Positions 8,633 to 15,414 of a stretch of DNA of 31,646 nt are shown here, one piece after another; within the stretch, counting starts at the first letter, position 1, and every line of letters starts with the position of its first letter. The notes below the pieces were generated by a model. The model saw nothing but the letters and a program-made list of their open reading frames with translations. It was not told the DNA's origin and did not search any database. The translations under genes were made by a program, and so were the position numbers. Origin of the DNA: UBA3537 sp964219345 (GTDB lineage Bacteria; Bacteroidota; Bacteroidia; Flavobacteriales; Flavobacteriaceae). The stretch covers positions 1-31,646 of the forward strand of contig CAXPPN010000012.1 in NCBI GenBank assembly GCA_964219345.1. The letters run 5' to 3'.

Positions 8633-9136
8633 ATGGAACTATTTCTAATTGTCGTTGCTGCAGTTTTGATGTTACTTGGTATAATCGGTAGTTTTTTACC
8701 TATATTACCTGGCCCAATAACCAGTTGGTTTGGATTTCTTTTGCTTTACTTTTCACCCCTTATTGAAGTAAGCAAGAAGTTTTTAATCATCACCCTAATT
8801 ATTGCCATTATCATATGGGTTCTTGACTACTTTATCCCTGCTATGGGTACAAAAAAGTTTGGGGGCTCTAGAGCAGGAATGATTGGTACAACAATTGGTC
8901 TTTTGGTAGGGTTATTCTCTCCAATTCCAGGGGGTATTATAATAGGCCCATTTTTAGGAGCGCTTTTTGGTGAAATACTTAATAAAGCCGATTCAAAAAC
9001 AGCACTAAAAGCCGCTTTTGGATCCTTTCTTGGGTTTTTGACCTCTACTTTTATTAAATTTGTAGTTGCTGTTATCTACCTTGGGATTTTTGTTTCCATT
9101 CTTTGGGAACACAAATCCATTTTTTATAATGGTTAA
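8633..9136 (+). CDS. DUF456 family membrane protein
   Basis: A 167-residue inner-membrane protein made almost entirely of hydrophobic segments, about residues 2-26, 28-42, 48-66, 80-115 (a glycine-rich re-entrant-looking pair) and 125-158. The signatures LGIIGSFLPILPGP near the N terminus and GGIIIGPFLGALFGE in the middle are typical of DUF456, a widespread family without an assigned function. No catalytic residues are evident. It stands between divergent tesB and the M1 peptidase, with a gap of 78 bases to the latter, so co-transcription is possible but not shown. Confidence 0.85.
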   Translation: MELFLIVVAAVLMLLGIIGSFLPILPGPITSWFGFLLLYFSPLIEVSKKFLIITLIIAIIIWVLDYFIPAMGTKKFGGSRAGMIGTTIGLLVGLFSPIPGGIIIGPFLGALFGEILNKADSKTALKAAFGSFLGFLTSTFIKFVVAVIYLGIFVSILWEHKSIFYNG

Positions 9137-9214
9137 ATCATTTAACAAAAAGTTTTATACACATTACAATTAATTAAACTATTTTCACAAACATTTTATT
9201 TTAAAAAATCATCT

Positions 9215-11467
9215 ATGAACAAGTATTATTATCTACTGACATGCAGCATTATGTTGTTGTCAACATCACTTTTTGCTCAAGAAGAACCTGCATCTGTCTA
9301 TGATTACAATGCCGCTTTTGGGCACGGATTTTACACCAAAAATGGAACTGCTACACGATCGGCTAGTGGAAAACCAGGACATGCCTATTGGCAAAACAGT
9401 GCTGATTACAAAATTGACATTCGTTTGAATGAAGACACAAAACAATTTACTGGATCTGAAGTCATTACCTACACCAACAACAGTCCAGATGCGCTGGAAT
9501 TTTTGTGGGTTCAAGTGGATCAAAACCTATTTAAAAAAGACTCTAGAGGAAATGCAATTATTCCCTTAAGTGGAAGTAGAAACGGAGCTAAAGGGCAAGA
9601 TTTTGATGGCGGTTATGACATCGGAAATGTACATGTATCTTATGATGCTGATCGAAAGTCGAGACGTAAAGATGCTCGTCGTCAGTTAGCTGTAAAATAT
9701 GAAATTCATGACACTCGCATGAAAATTTATTTACCAAAACCATTGGCCGCAAATGGAGGAAAAATAAACCTAAATATTGATTTTTCTTTTACCTCACCAG
9801 ATTACGGATCGGATAGAATGGGTGTTTTGGAAACCAAAAATGGACGCATTTTCAATCTGGCACAATGGTATCCAAGAATGTGTGTTTATGACGATGTTTC
9901 GGGTTGGAACACATTGCCTTACTTAGGCGCTGGAGAATTTTATTTGGAATATGGAACATTTGATGTTCATATCAACTCACCAGCCGACCATCTTGTGGTT
10001 TGTTCAGGGGAGTTACTCAATCCAGAAGACGTGTATACCGAAACACAACTCAAACGATTGGAACAAGCAGCATCAAGTGACGAAACTGTTATTATCCGCT
10101 CCGCAGAAGAAATCAATGATCCAAACTCAAGACCGAAAGGTAAAGACCGATTGACATGGAAATTTAGAATTGAAAATTCAAGAGATGTTGCATGGTCTTC
10201 ATCAAAAGCATTTATCATGGATGCAGCACGCATCAACTTGCCTAGCGGTAAAACATCTATGGCCATGTCTGTTTACCCTGTTGAAAGCAACACTATGGAT
10301 TCATGGGCACGCTCAACAGAATATACAAAAGCATCCGTTGAACACTATTCAGAAAAATGGTTTGAATACCCTTATCCTGCAGCCATTAATGTTGCTGGAA
10401 ATCAAGGTGGGATGGAATACCCTGGAATTGTATTCTGTAGCTGGAAAAGTAAAAATGAAAGACTTTGGGGGGTAACAGATCATGAGTTTGGTCACATTTG
10501 GTTTCCTATGATTGTAGGTTCCAATGAGCGTCTTCATGCTTGGATGGATGAAGGGTTTAATACTTTTATCAATTCGTTAAGTACAGATGCTTTTAATAAT
10601 GGTGAGTACAAAGAACCTAAGCGAAATATGCATCGTTTTTCTGGAGTGTTAGTTAATGATAGAATGGAACCAATATATACGGCTCCAGACAATTTAAAAG
10701 AACGAAATTTAGGGCTTTTGGCTTACTACAAACCAGGTGCTGGACTAGAAATGCTTCGCGAACATATTCTTGGAGAAGAACGTTTTGATGAAGCCTTTAC
10801 AGAATACATCAACCGTTGGGCCTATAAACACCCGACTCCAGATGATTTTTACAGAACAATGGAAAATGTAAGCGGTGAGGAACTCAGCTGGTTCTGGCGG
10901 GGATGGTTTATTCATAATTGGAAATTAGATCAAGCCATCAATAGAGTTAAATATGAAGATGGTGATCCCTCCAAAGGCGCGATTGTTACCATTGAAAATC
11001 TACAGCAAATGCCAATGCCTGTTACTTTGGAATTTACAACAGAAAGCGGCGCTAAAACAAGACACACACTTCCAGTAGAAATTTGGAAACGTAACAAAAA
11101 ATGGACCTTCAAATACGATTCTACAGAACCTCTAAAAAGTGTTGTGATTGATCCAGATTATGTTTTACCAGATGTAGACTCTAGCAACAACCGATGGACA
11201 CCAGAGATTGCTGCGGAAAATGCTGAAGATTTAACTGGATATTTTGGAGATTATAGTTCAGCAGCATTTCCTATGGTTATCAACATTTCTGAGAAGAATG
11301 GAGAGCTTGTGGCTACAGCTGAAGGTCAGCCTGCCCTACCACTCACTAACGATGGTGGTGGTAAATTCATCTCTGATGAAGCCGGCCTTGAAATGCAATT
11401 CAATTCGGAAAAAACTAGCTTCGAGTTGAATATTGGCGGACAAGTCTTTGAATTCAACAAAAAATAA
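9215..11467 (+). CDS. Secreted M1-family metallopeptidase (aminopeptidase-like)
   Basis: A 750-residue exported zinc peptidase. It begins with a Sec signal peptide (about 1-22, ending SLFAQ). The N-terminal beta domain contains DIRLNEDTKQFTGSEVITY. The catalytic domain carries the exopeptidase-like GGMEYPG (the GxMEN counterpart, with Tyr in place of Asn) and the zinc site HEFGH at 423-427, with the third ligand Glu446 in WMDEGFN, spaced exactly as in gluzincins (HExxH-x18-E). The final 150 residues form a beta-rich extension. A periplasmic or surface peptide-scavenging role is inferred. No T9SS C-terminal sorting domain is seen. A strong terminator follows. Confidence 0.93.
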   Translation: MNKYYYLLTCSIMLLSTSLFAQEEPASVYDYNAAFGHGFYTKNGTATRSASGKPGHAYWQNSADYKIDIRLNEDTKQFTGSEVITYTNNSPDALEFLWVQVDQNLFKKDSRGNAIIPLSGSRNGAKGQDFDGGYDIGNVHVSYDADRKSRRKDARRQLAVKYEIHDTRMKIYLPKPLAANGGKINLNIDFSFTSPDYGSDRMGVLETKNGRIFNLAQWYPRMCVYDDVSGWNTLPYLGAGEFYLEYGTFDVHINSPADHLVVCSGELLNPEDVYTETQLKRLEQAASSDETVIIRSAEEINDPNSRPKGKDRLTWKFRIENSRDVAWSSSKAFIMDAARINLPSGKTSMAMSVYPVESNTMDSWARSTEYTKASVEHYSEKWFEYPYPAAINVAGNQGGMEYPGIVFCSWKSKNERLWGVTDHEFGHIWFPMIVGSNERLHAWMDEGFNTFINSLSTDAFNNGEYKEPKRNMHRFSGVLVNDRMEPIYTAPDNLKERNLGLLAYYKPGAGLEMLREHILGEERFDEAFTEYINRWAYKHPTPDDFYRTMENVSGEELSWFWRGWFIHNWKLDQAINRVKYEDGDPSKGAIVTIENLQQMPMPVTLEFTTESGAKTRHTLPVEIWKRNKKWTFKYDSTEPLKSVVIDPDYVLPDVDSSNNRWTPEIAAENAEDLTGYFGDYSSAAFPMVINISEKNGELVATAEGQPALPLTNDGGGKFISDEAGLEMQFNSEKTSFELNIGGQVFEFNKK

Positions 11468-11482
11468 AAATAAATCCCACAA

Positions 11483-11511
11483 TAAAAAAGCGGCCCAGGG
11501 CCGCTTTTTTT
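11483..11511 (+). terminator. Rho-independent terminator after the M1 peptidase
   Basis: Stem AGCGGCC (11489-11495) pairs with GGCCGCT (11499-11505) around a CAG loop, followed by seven T's and preceded by a run of A's. It ends the M1 peptidase transcript 20 bases past the stop. The A-run means it could also work on the other strand. Confidence 0.9.
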
Positions 11512-11583
11512 ATAAAACTATCTTAAAATTAAAACCATAAACTACTGTTTTCGTTACTTTTACGTGTTTAATGGATATGGAGA

Positions 11584-13044
11584 TTGAAAAGAGCTAAAAC
11601 AAACATCGTCTGGTTGAAACGTGATTTACGCACCCAAGATCACGAGCCCCTATTTCTTGCAGAAAACGCAAAAATCCCCTACATCATCATCTACATTTTT
11701 GATTCAAACTTGTTGCAACACCCTGATTCTGGAGTGCGCCACTTGCAATTTATTTATCATTCCATAAACGCCCTCAATAAAACCTTAGCATCTTCAAATG
11801 CTTCTGTTTCTATTTTTTATGGAAATTTATTAGATATTTTTGAGTTTCTATATACAAAATTCGATATTCAAACCATTTTTAGCCATAACGAAATTGGTAC
11901 AGAACGTTCTTGGCTACGTGATAAAAGCATTTCAAAATTTTGTAAGCAACACACTATTTTATGGCAAGAATCCCAACAAAATGGAGTGGTTCGAGGATTA
12001 AAAAATAGAACCCATTGGGCAAAACTTTGGAACAGTTACATGAGTAAACCTGTCATAAATAACAGTTTCTCAAAAGCCAAAAAAATAGAGTTTTCTTTTC
12101 CTTTTATACTTCCAAAAAAACTTCAAAAGCAATTGGAACACTACCCAAAATCATTTCAACCAGCTGGAGAAGGCATGGCCTGGCGGTACTTGCATTCTTT
12201 TCTTGAGGAAAGAGGGTTTAATTATCAAAAGCACATTTCTAAACCTACCGAAAGTAGAATAAGTTGTAGTAGAGTTTCACCGTTTTTGAGCTGGGGAAAT
12301 TTGAGTGTACGCCAAGTCTTTCAATATGTCAATATGCATCCCAATGCTCAAAAAAGAAAGCGTGTGTTTTCGGCGATGCTAACACGACTACATTGGCATT
12401 GTCATTTTGTTCAAAAATTTGAGATGGAGTGCAGTTACGAAACGCAATGCATCAATGCTGGTTATGAATTATTGGAACGAAACACGAACGCCACCTATTT
12501 AAAAGCATGGAAACTAGGCGCCACTGGCTATCCGCTGATTGATGCCTGTATGCGTGCTCTAGAGCAAACGGGGTGGATTAACTTTAGAATGCGAGCGCTT
12601 TTAGTATCGTTCTTAACGCTAAATTTGGATCAAGATTGGCGCGATGGTGTATATCATTTGGCGCGCTTATTTCTGGATTATGATCCTGGAATTCATTACC
12701 CTCAATTTCAAATGCAGGCCGGCACAACTGGCATCAATACCATTCGATTATACAACCCTGTAAAAAACTCGATGGAGCAAGACCCAGAAGGTGTTTTTAT
12801 AAAAAAATGGGTGCCCGAACTTCAACAAGTTCCTGTAGAGCATATTCATGAACCATGGAAAATGAGTGCTATGGAGCAAGAATTTTGTGGGGTTGTTTTG
12901 GGCCAAAACTATCCATTACCCATTGTTCACTTAGAAGAGAGCGCACGTGCAGCACGAGCCAAAGTTTGGGGACATCGCAAACATCCTTTGGTACAAAAAG
13001 AAAACAAAAGAATTCTAGAAAAATACATCAAAAGACATAAATAA
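11584..13044 (+). CDS. Photolyase/cryptochrome-family flavoprotein
   Basis: Belongs to the DNA photolyase/cryptochrome superfamily, blue-light flavoproteins that repair pyrimidine dimers or sense light. The 486 residues show the N-terminal photolyase fold (NIVWLKRDLRTQDHEPL), the FAD-binding helical domain (SRVSPFLSWGNLSVRQVF, YPLIDACMRALEQTGWINFRMR, LDQDWRDGVYHLARLFLDYDP) and the closing pattern IRLYNPVKNSMEQDPEGVFI. The start is TTG at 11584: the frame has a TAA at 11569 and no ATG, and the two nearby ATGs (11571, 11577) are in another frame. The segment IHYPQFQMQAG (about 370-380) replaces the usual NNGxWQWAAS of class I photolyases, so repair activity is not certain. It stands alone after the terminator. 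Family is sure; CPD, (6-4) or regulatory role is open. Confidence 0.85.
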   Translation: MKRAKTNIVWLKRDLRTQDHEPLFLAENAKIPYIIIYIFDSNLLQHPDSGVRHLQFIYHSINALNKTLASSNASVSIFYGNLLDIFEFLYTKFDIQTIFSHNEIGTERSWLRDKSISKFCKQHTILWQESQQNGVVRGLKNRTHWAKLWNSYMSKPVINNSFSKAKKIEFSFPFILPKKLQKQLEHYPKSFQPAGEGMAWRYLHSFLEERGFNYQKHISKPTESRISCSRVSPFLSWGNLSVRQVFQYVNMHPNAQKRKRVFSAMLTRLHWHCHFVQKFEMECSYETQCINAGYELLERNTNATYLKAWKLGATGYPLIDACMRALEQTGWINFRMRALLVSFLTLNLDQDWRDGVYHLARLFLDYDPGIHYPQFQMQAGTTGINTIRLYNPVKNSMEQDPEGVFIKKWVPELQQVPVEHIHEPWKMSAMEQEFCGVVLGQNYPLPIVHLEESARAARAKVWGHRKHPLVQKENKRILEKYIKRHK

Positions 13045-13087
13045 ATGGTATAAAAAAAGCCCTCCGTTTTACAGGAAAGCTTCTCAC

Positions 13088-13124
13088 TGGTTTTGTCAAA
13101 CCACGGGTAATCCATTGGATTACC
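13088..13124. other. Two tandem hairpins
   Basis: TGGTTT (13088-13093) pairs with AAACCA (13098-13103) around TGTC. Just after it, GGTAATCC (13106-13113) pairs perfectly with GGATTACC (13117-13124) around ATT. Neither is followed by a T-run, so they are not ordinary terminators. Function unknown: a small RNA, transcript-end structure or repeat remnant are all possible. Confidence 0.5.
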
Positions 13125-13167
13125 TCAACACAACATTTTTGAATACTTTTGATTTACATTTAGTATT

Positions 13168-13196
13168 TTGTAGTTGGGATGGGAATCGAACCCATT
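13168..13196 (-). other. tRNA 3'-end-like fragment
   Basis: On the minus strand a 5-bp T-stem ATGGG/CCCAT closes a TTCGATT loop and is followed by CCCAACTA, like an acceptor 3' strand. No matching 5' acceptor, D-arm or anticodon arm exists upstream on that strand, so this is not a functional tRNA. It may be a tRNA relic or a tRNA-derived attachment-site remnant. Confidence 0.35.
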
Positions 13197-13325
13197 AAAA
13201 AAACCCCGAAGGTTCAAACCTTTATTTTTAAATCAAAAACAATGATGCTAAAAACGCCACAAATATAAGTAAATTTATTTAAAATAGATTTTAATATAGT
13301 TTTTACAGAAATGGATTTTAGTAGA

Positions 13326-13559
13326 TTATAATTTTAGTAAAACTGAACAAACAAATCTTTCGTCTAGATTTAAATCCTCTGAGCTATCGTAATTTGAATT
13401 TAATGTATCTCCATCTATTTCGTAATTAACATCAATATATCTTATAATTTCTAAAACCCAAATTGTATTCTTTTCATTAAGATTTATTCTCTTGTAATGC
13501 TCAAAATCGATAAATTCTCTATCGTCTTCCCCTTCAATAATTATATTGTCGACGATAAT
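13326..13559 (-). pseudogene. Headless gene fragment, minus strand
   Basis: An open frame of 77 codons ends at TAA (forward 13326-13328). It reads well as protein, for example REFIDFEHYKRINLNEKN, TIWVLEIIRYIDVNYEIDGD and NLDERFVCSVLLKL. It has no ATG, GTG or TTG start; upstream it meets TGA at 13560-13562, just beyond the palindrome GTCGAC (13548-13553). The composition is acidic and Lys/Asn/Ile-rich, reminiscent of small cargo or immunity-type proteins of mobile regions, but I cannot name a family. Best read as the C-terminal part of a lost gene. Confidence 0.45.
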
Positions 13560-13709
13560 TCAATAAAAAACTTAATTAATGAATTAGGGGATAAAATATC
13601 AAACAACCCAATTCCAGAAGGTTGTGAGAAAATTAAGATTTATTACGGAGATAAAAATTCAGAAGGTGAATGGGATGAGTTCATTGTTAGTTGTGAAATA
13701 AATTTATAA
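13497..13709 (+). pseudogene. Small ORF, probably a headless gene fragment
   Basis: Formally a 70-residue ORF from ATG 13497. Its first 17 codons lie antisense to the convincing minus-strand fragment, and they read less like protein. From Val-Asp at the GTCGAC palindrome (13548) onward it reads like a real C terminus (DDNSIKNLINELGDKISNN, KIKIYYGDKNSEGEWDEFIV). I therefore think only 13548-13709 is former coding sequence and that the ATG is fortuitous. No family recognised. A genuine short gene is the alternative. Confidence 0.4.
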
Positions 13710-13789
13710 CACACTTTAATTACTTCTCTTTTCAAAAATCGGTATAACCAACTGATTTATATTTAATTACATGATATTATTAAAAATAG

Positions 13790-13816
13790 GGAGTGACTCG
13801 AACCACCTAAAAAAAT
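13790..13816 (-). other. Second tRNA T-arm-like fragment
   Basis: The minus strand contains GGTTCGAGTC followed by ACTCCC, sharing the ten bases GGTTCGAGTC with the T-arm of the adjacent intact tRNA-Asp. The stem pairing is poor and the rest of a tRNA is absent. It lies just beyond the tRNA-Asp terminator. Possibly a remnant of a second tRNA or of an integration site. Confidence 0.3.
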
Positions 13817-13845
13817 AACTCCTTGAAAATCAAGGAGTTATAAAT
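13815..13845 (-). terminator. Terminator of the tRNA-Asp transcript
   Basis: On the minus strand AACTCCTTGA pairs with TCAAGGAGTT across a short T-rich loop, followed by ATTTTTTTA. The 10-bp perfect stem and T7 run make a clear Rho-independent terminator about 20 bases past the tRNA. Confidence 0.85.
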
Positions 13846-13858
13846 TTCGAAGTGGTTG

Positions 13859-13932
13859 CGGTCTGGACGGGACTCGAACCCGCGACCCCCTGCGTGACAG
13901 GCAGGTATTCTAACCAACTGAACTACCAAACC
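13859..13932 (-). tRNA. tRNA-Asp (GTC)
   Basis: A complete 74-nt cloverleaf on the minus strand: acceptor GGTTTGG/CCAGACC (one G-U pair), D-arm with AGTTCAGTTGGTTAGAA, anticodon stem CCTGC/GCAGG around loop CTGTCAC giving anticodon GTC, variable region GGGTC, T-arm GCGGG-TTCGAGT-CCCGT, discriminator G. The 3' CCA is not encoded (genomic CAA), which is common in this group. The downstream side (13045-13850) is littered with gene and tRNA-like fragments, as expected near an integration hot spot. Confidence 0.95.
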
Positions 13933-13997
13933 GTTGCTTAAAGCGAATGCAAATATACATTGCATTTTTAATACAACAAATGTTTTTTATTTATTTT

Positions 13998-14927
13998 TCA
14001 CAAAAATTTATTGCGCTTTTCAAAGAAAGTCATCAGGATTTTATTGAAGCCTTCACGCACATCAACAGGCATATAATGTATCTTATATTGATCGCATTTT
14101 AATTTCAATTCTTTAAAATAATTATTTAGCGCTTTGCTGTAGTTTTCTTGAACAGATTTTGGAAATACATCAATTGAAGCGCCTGTTTCTACATCTACAA
14201 AATGTTTTGGAGTGTTGCTAAAGTCAAAATCAAATTCTGTTTTTTTATCGAAAACATGAAAAAGAATAAGCTCATGCTTATTGTATTTCAAATGCCTTAG
14301 TGCCTCAAACAACTGAGTGGATGCCATTTCGGACTGAAACATGTCTGTAAACAAAATAATCATTGAGCGACGATGCATTTGTTCTGCAATTTGATACAAT
14401 ACCTCATAGGTCTTGGTTGTTGATTGTTTTGGTGCTTTAGTTGTGGCGTTGTACAACTTATCCAGCAACATCTGAAAATGACGTTCATTTCCTTTTTCTG
14501 GAGCATAATATTGATAGGTATCGGCATACAAACTTAGGCCTGCTGCATCGCGTTGTTTTTTCAGAATTTGAAGTAAAACTGCCGATGCTAATGCTGAAAA
14601 TTCCACTTTATTATATTTCAAATCTGAATGTTCTTCCAAATTTGGATAAAACATAGATGAACTAAGGTCTACTATTATATGACAACGCATATTGGTTTCT
14701 TCATCAAAACGCTTGGTATATAATTTATCTGTTTTGGCAAAAAGTTTCCAATCAATATGTCGAGTACTTTCGCCATTATTATAAATTTTATGTTCGGCAA
14801 ATTCAGCAGAAAAACCATGAAATGGACTTTTGTGCGTTCCAGAAATAAACCCCTCCACAATAGATTGTGCGAGTAGCTCAAAATTGGAAAATTGAGTCTT
14901 ATTTTGATAATCGTTTTGAAAGCTCAT
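13998..14927 (-). CDS. DUF58 domain protein (vWA-like)
   Basis: A 309-residue cytoplasmic protein. The N-terminal half has the DUF58 hallmark STRHIDWKLFAKTDKLYTKR. This is followed by a von Willebrand A-like region with the metal-site motif DLSSSM (DxSxS type) and later ILFTDMF. DUF58 proteins normally work with MoxR AAA+ ATPases in chaperone-like complex maturation, and are usually encoded beside moxR and Bat genes. Here the only close neighbour is trxA, separated by a terminator, so it appears to be a stand-alone copy within this window. Role beyond the family description is unknown. Confidence 0.85.
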   Translation of the reverse strand: MSFQNDYQNKTQFSNFELLAQSIVEGFISGTHKSPFHGFSAEFAEHKIYNNGESTRHIDWKLFAKTDKLYTKRFDEETNMRCHIIVDLSSSMFYPNLEEHSDLKYNKVEFSALASAVLLQILKKQRDAAGLSLYADTYQYYAPEKGNERHFQMLLDKLYNATTKAPKQSTTKTYEVLYQIAEQMHRRSMIILFTDMFQSEMASTQLFEALRHLKYNKHELILFHVFDKKTEFDFDFSNTPKHFVDVETGASIDVFPKSVQENYSKALNNYFKELKLKCDQYKIHYMPVDVREGFNKILMTFFEKRNKFL

Positions 14928-14939
14928 TATCCCCTAAAC

Positions 14940-14975
14940 TAAAAAAGGTTTGTCACATGGACAAACCTTTTCAAA
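14940..14975 (-). terminator. Terminator after trxA
   Basis: A perfect 12-bp stem, AAAAGGTTTGTC (14943-14954) with GACAAACCTTTT (14960-14971), around ACATG. On the minus strand it is followed by more T's. It sits between trxA and the DUF58 gene, so the two are probably separate transcripts. Confidence 0.88.
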
Positions 14976-14993
14976 TTTATTATTAATTGAAGA

Positions 14994-15311
14994 TTACAAC
15001 AAGGCGTCAATCGCATCGGTGTAACTTGCTTTTGGTGCAACACCTACTTGTCGTCCAACAACTTCTCCGTTTTGAAATACCAATACTGTAGGAATGTTTC
15101 GTACACCATATTTTGCAGCAAATTCTTGATTTGCATCAACATCAACTTTGCCAACAACAGCCTTTTCGGCATATTCAGTACTGATTTCGTCAATGATTGG
15201 ACCTACCATGCGGCAAGGACCACACCATGCTGCCCAAAAGTCAACCAAAACTGGTTTGCTGCTATTTAGTACTGTTTCTTCAAAGTTTGCATCTGTTATT
15301 TCTAGTGCCAT
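14994..15311 (-). CDS. trxA: Thioredoxin
   Basis: General cytoplasmic disulfide reductase, 105 residues. The active site is WAAWCGPCRM, with the canonical CGPC, and the cis-proline region RNIPTVLVFQNGE is intact. I take the ATG at 15309-15311 (MALEITDANFEETV) as the start because it matches thioredoxin N termini; an ATG 36 bases upstream would add a non-conserved MIKFVYILNLNL. It follows dnaE on the same strand after about 100 bases and ends in its own strong terminator. Confidence 0.96.
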   Translation of the reverse strand: MALEITDANFEETVLNSSKPVLVDFWAAWCGPCRMVGPIIDEISTEYAEKAVVGKVDVDANQEFAAKYGVRNIPTVLVFQNGEVVGRQVGVAPKASYTDAIDALL

Positions 15312-15414
15312 AAGATTTAGATTTAATATATATACAAATTTAATCAAAAAAACGAGTTCTCAAGCCTATGTACAATTTGTTTTTTTTATGATGAAATTGA
15401 CAATATTGATATGG

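Larger units (their letters stand above)
13045..13325. other. Non-coding strip downstream of the photolyase gene
   Basis: No gene seen. It holds an AAAAAAAGCCCT half-terminator (about 13053-13064) lacking its matching arm, two tandem hairpins (separate entry), a tRNA T-arm-like scrap (separate entry) and a small A/T-flanked hairpin AAGGTT-CAA-ACCTT near 13210-13222. The composition is strongly AT-rich. The strip looks like decayed sequence next to a tRNA gene. Confidence 0.5.

Noticed and set aside
11571..11600. ATG 11571 or 11577 as the photolyase start, implying a frameshift
   Set aside because: Both are out of frame and short-lived; TTG 11584 directly gives the conserved N terminus, so no frameshift is needed.
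13168..13196. A possible intact tRNA or the 3' end of tmRNA on the minus strand
   Set aside because: Only a T-arm and acceptor-like tail are present; no anticodon arm, D-arm or 5' acceptor strand, and no tmRNA tag reading frame, could be found upstream.
13497..13547. The first 17 codons of the 70-residue ORF as real coding sequence
   Set aside because: They are antisense to a more convincing minus-strand frame and end at the GTCGAC junction.
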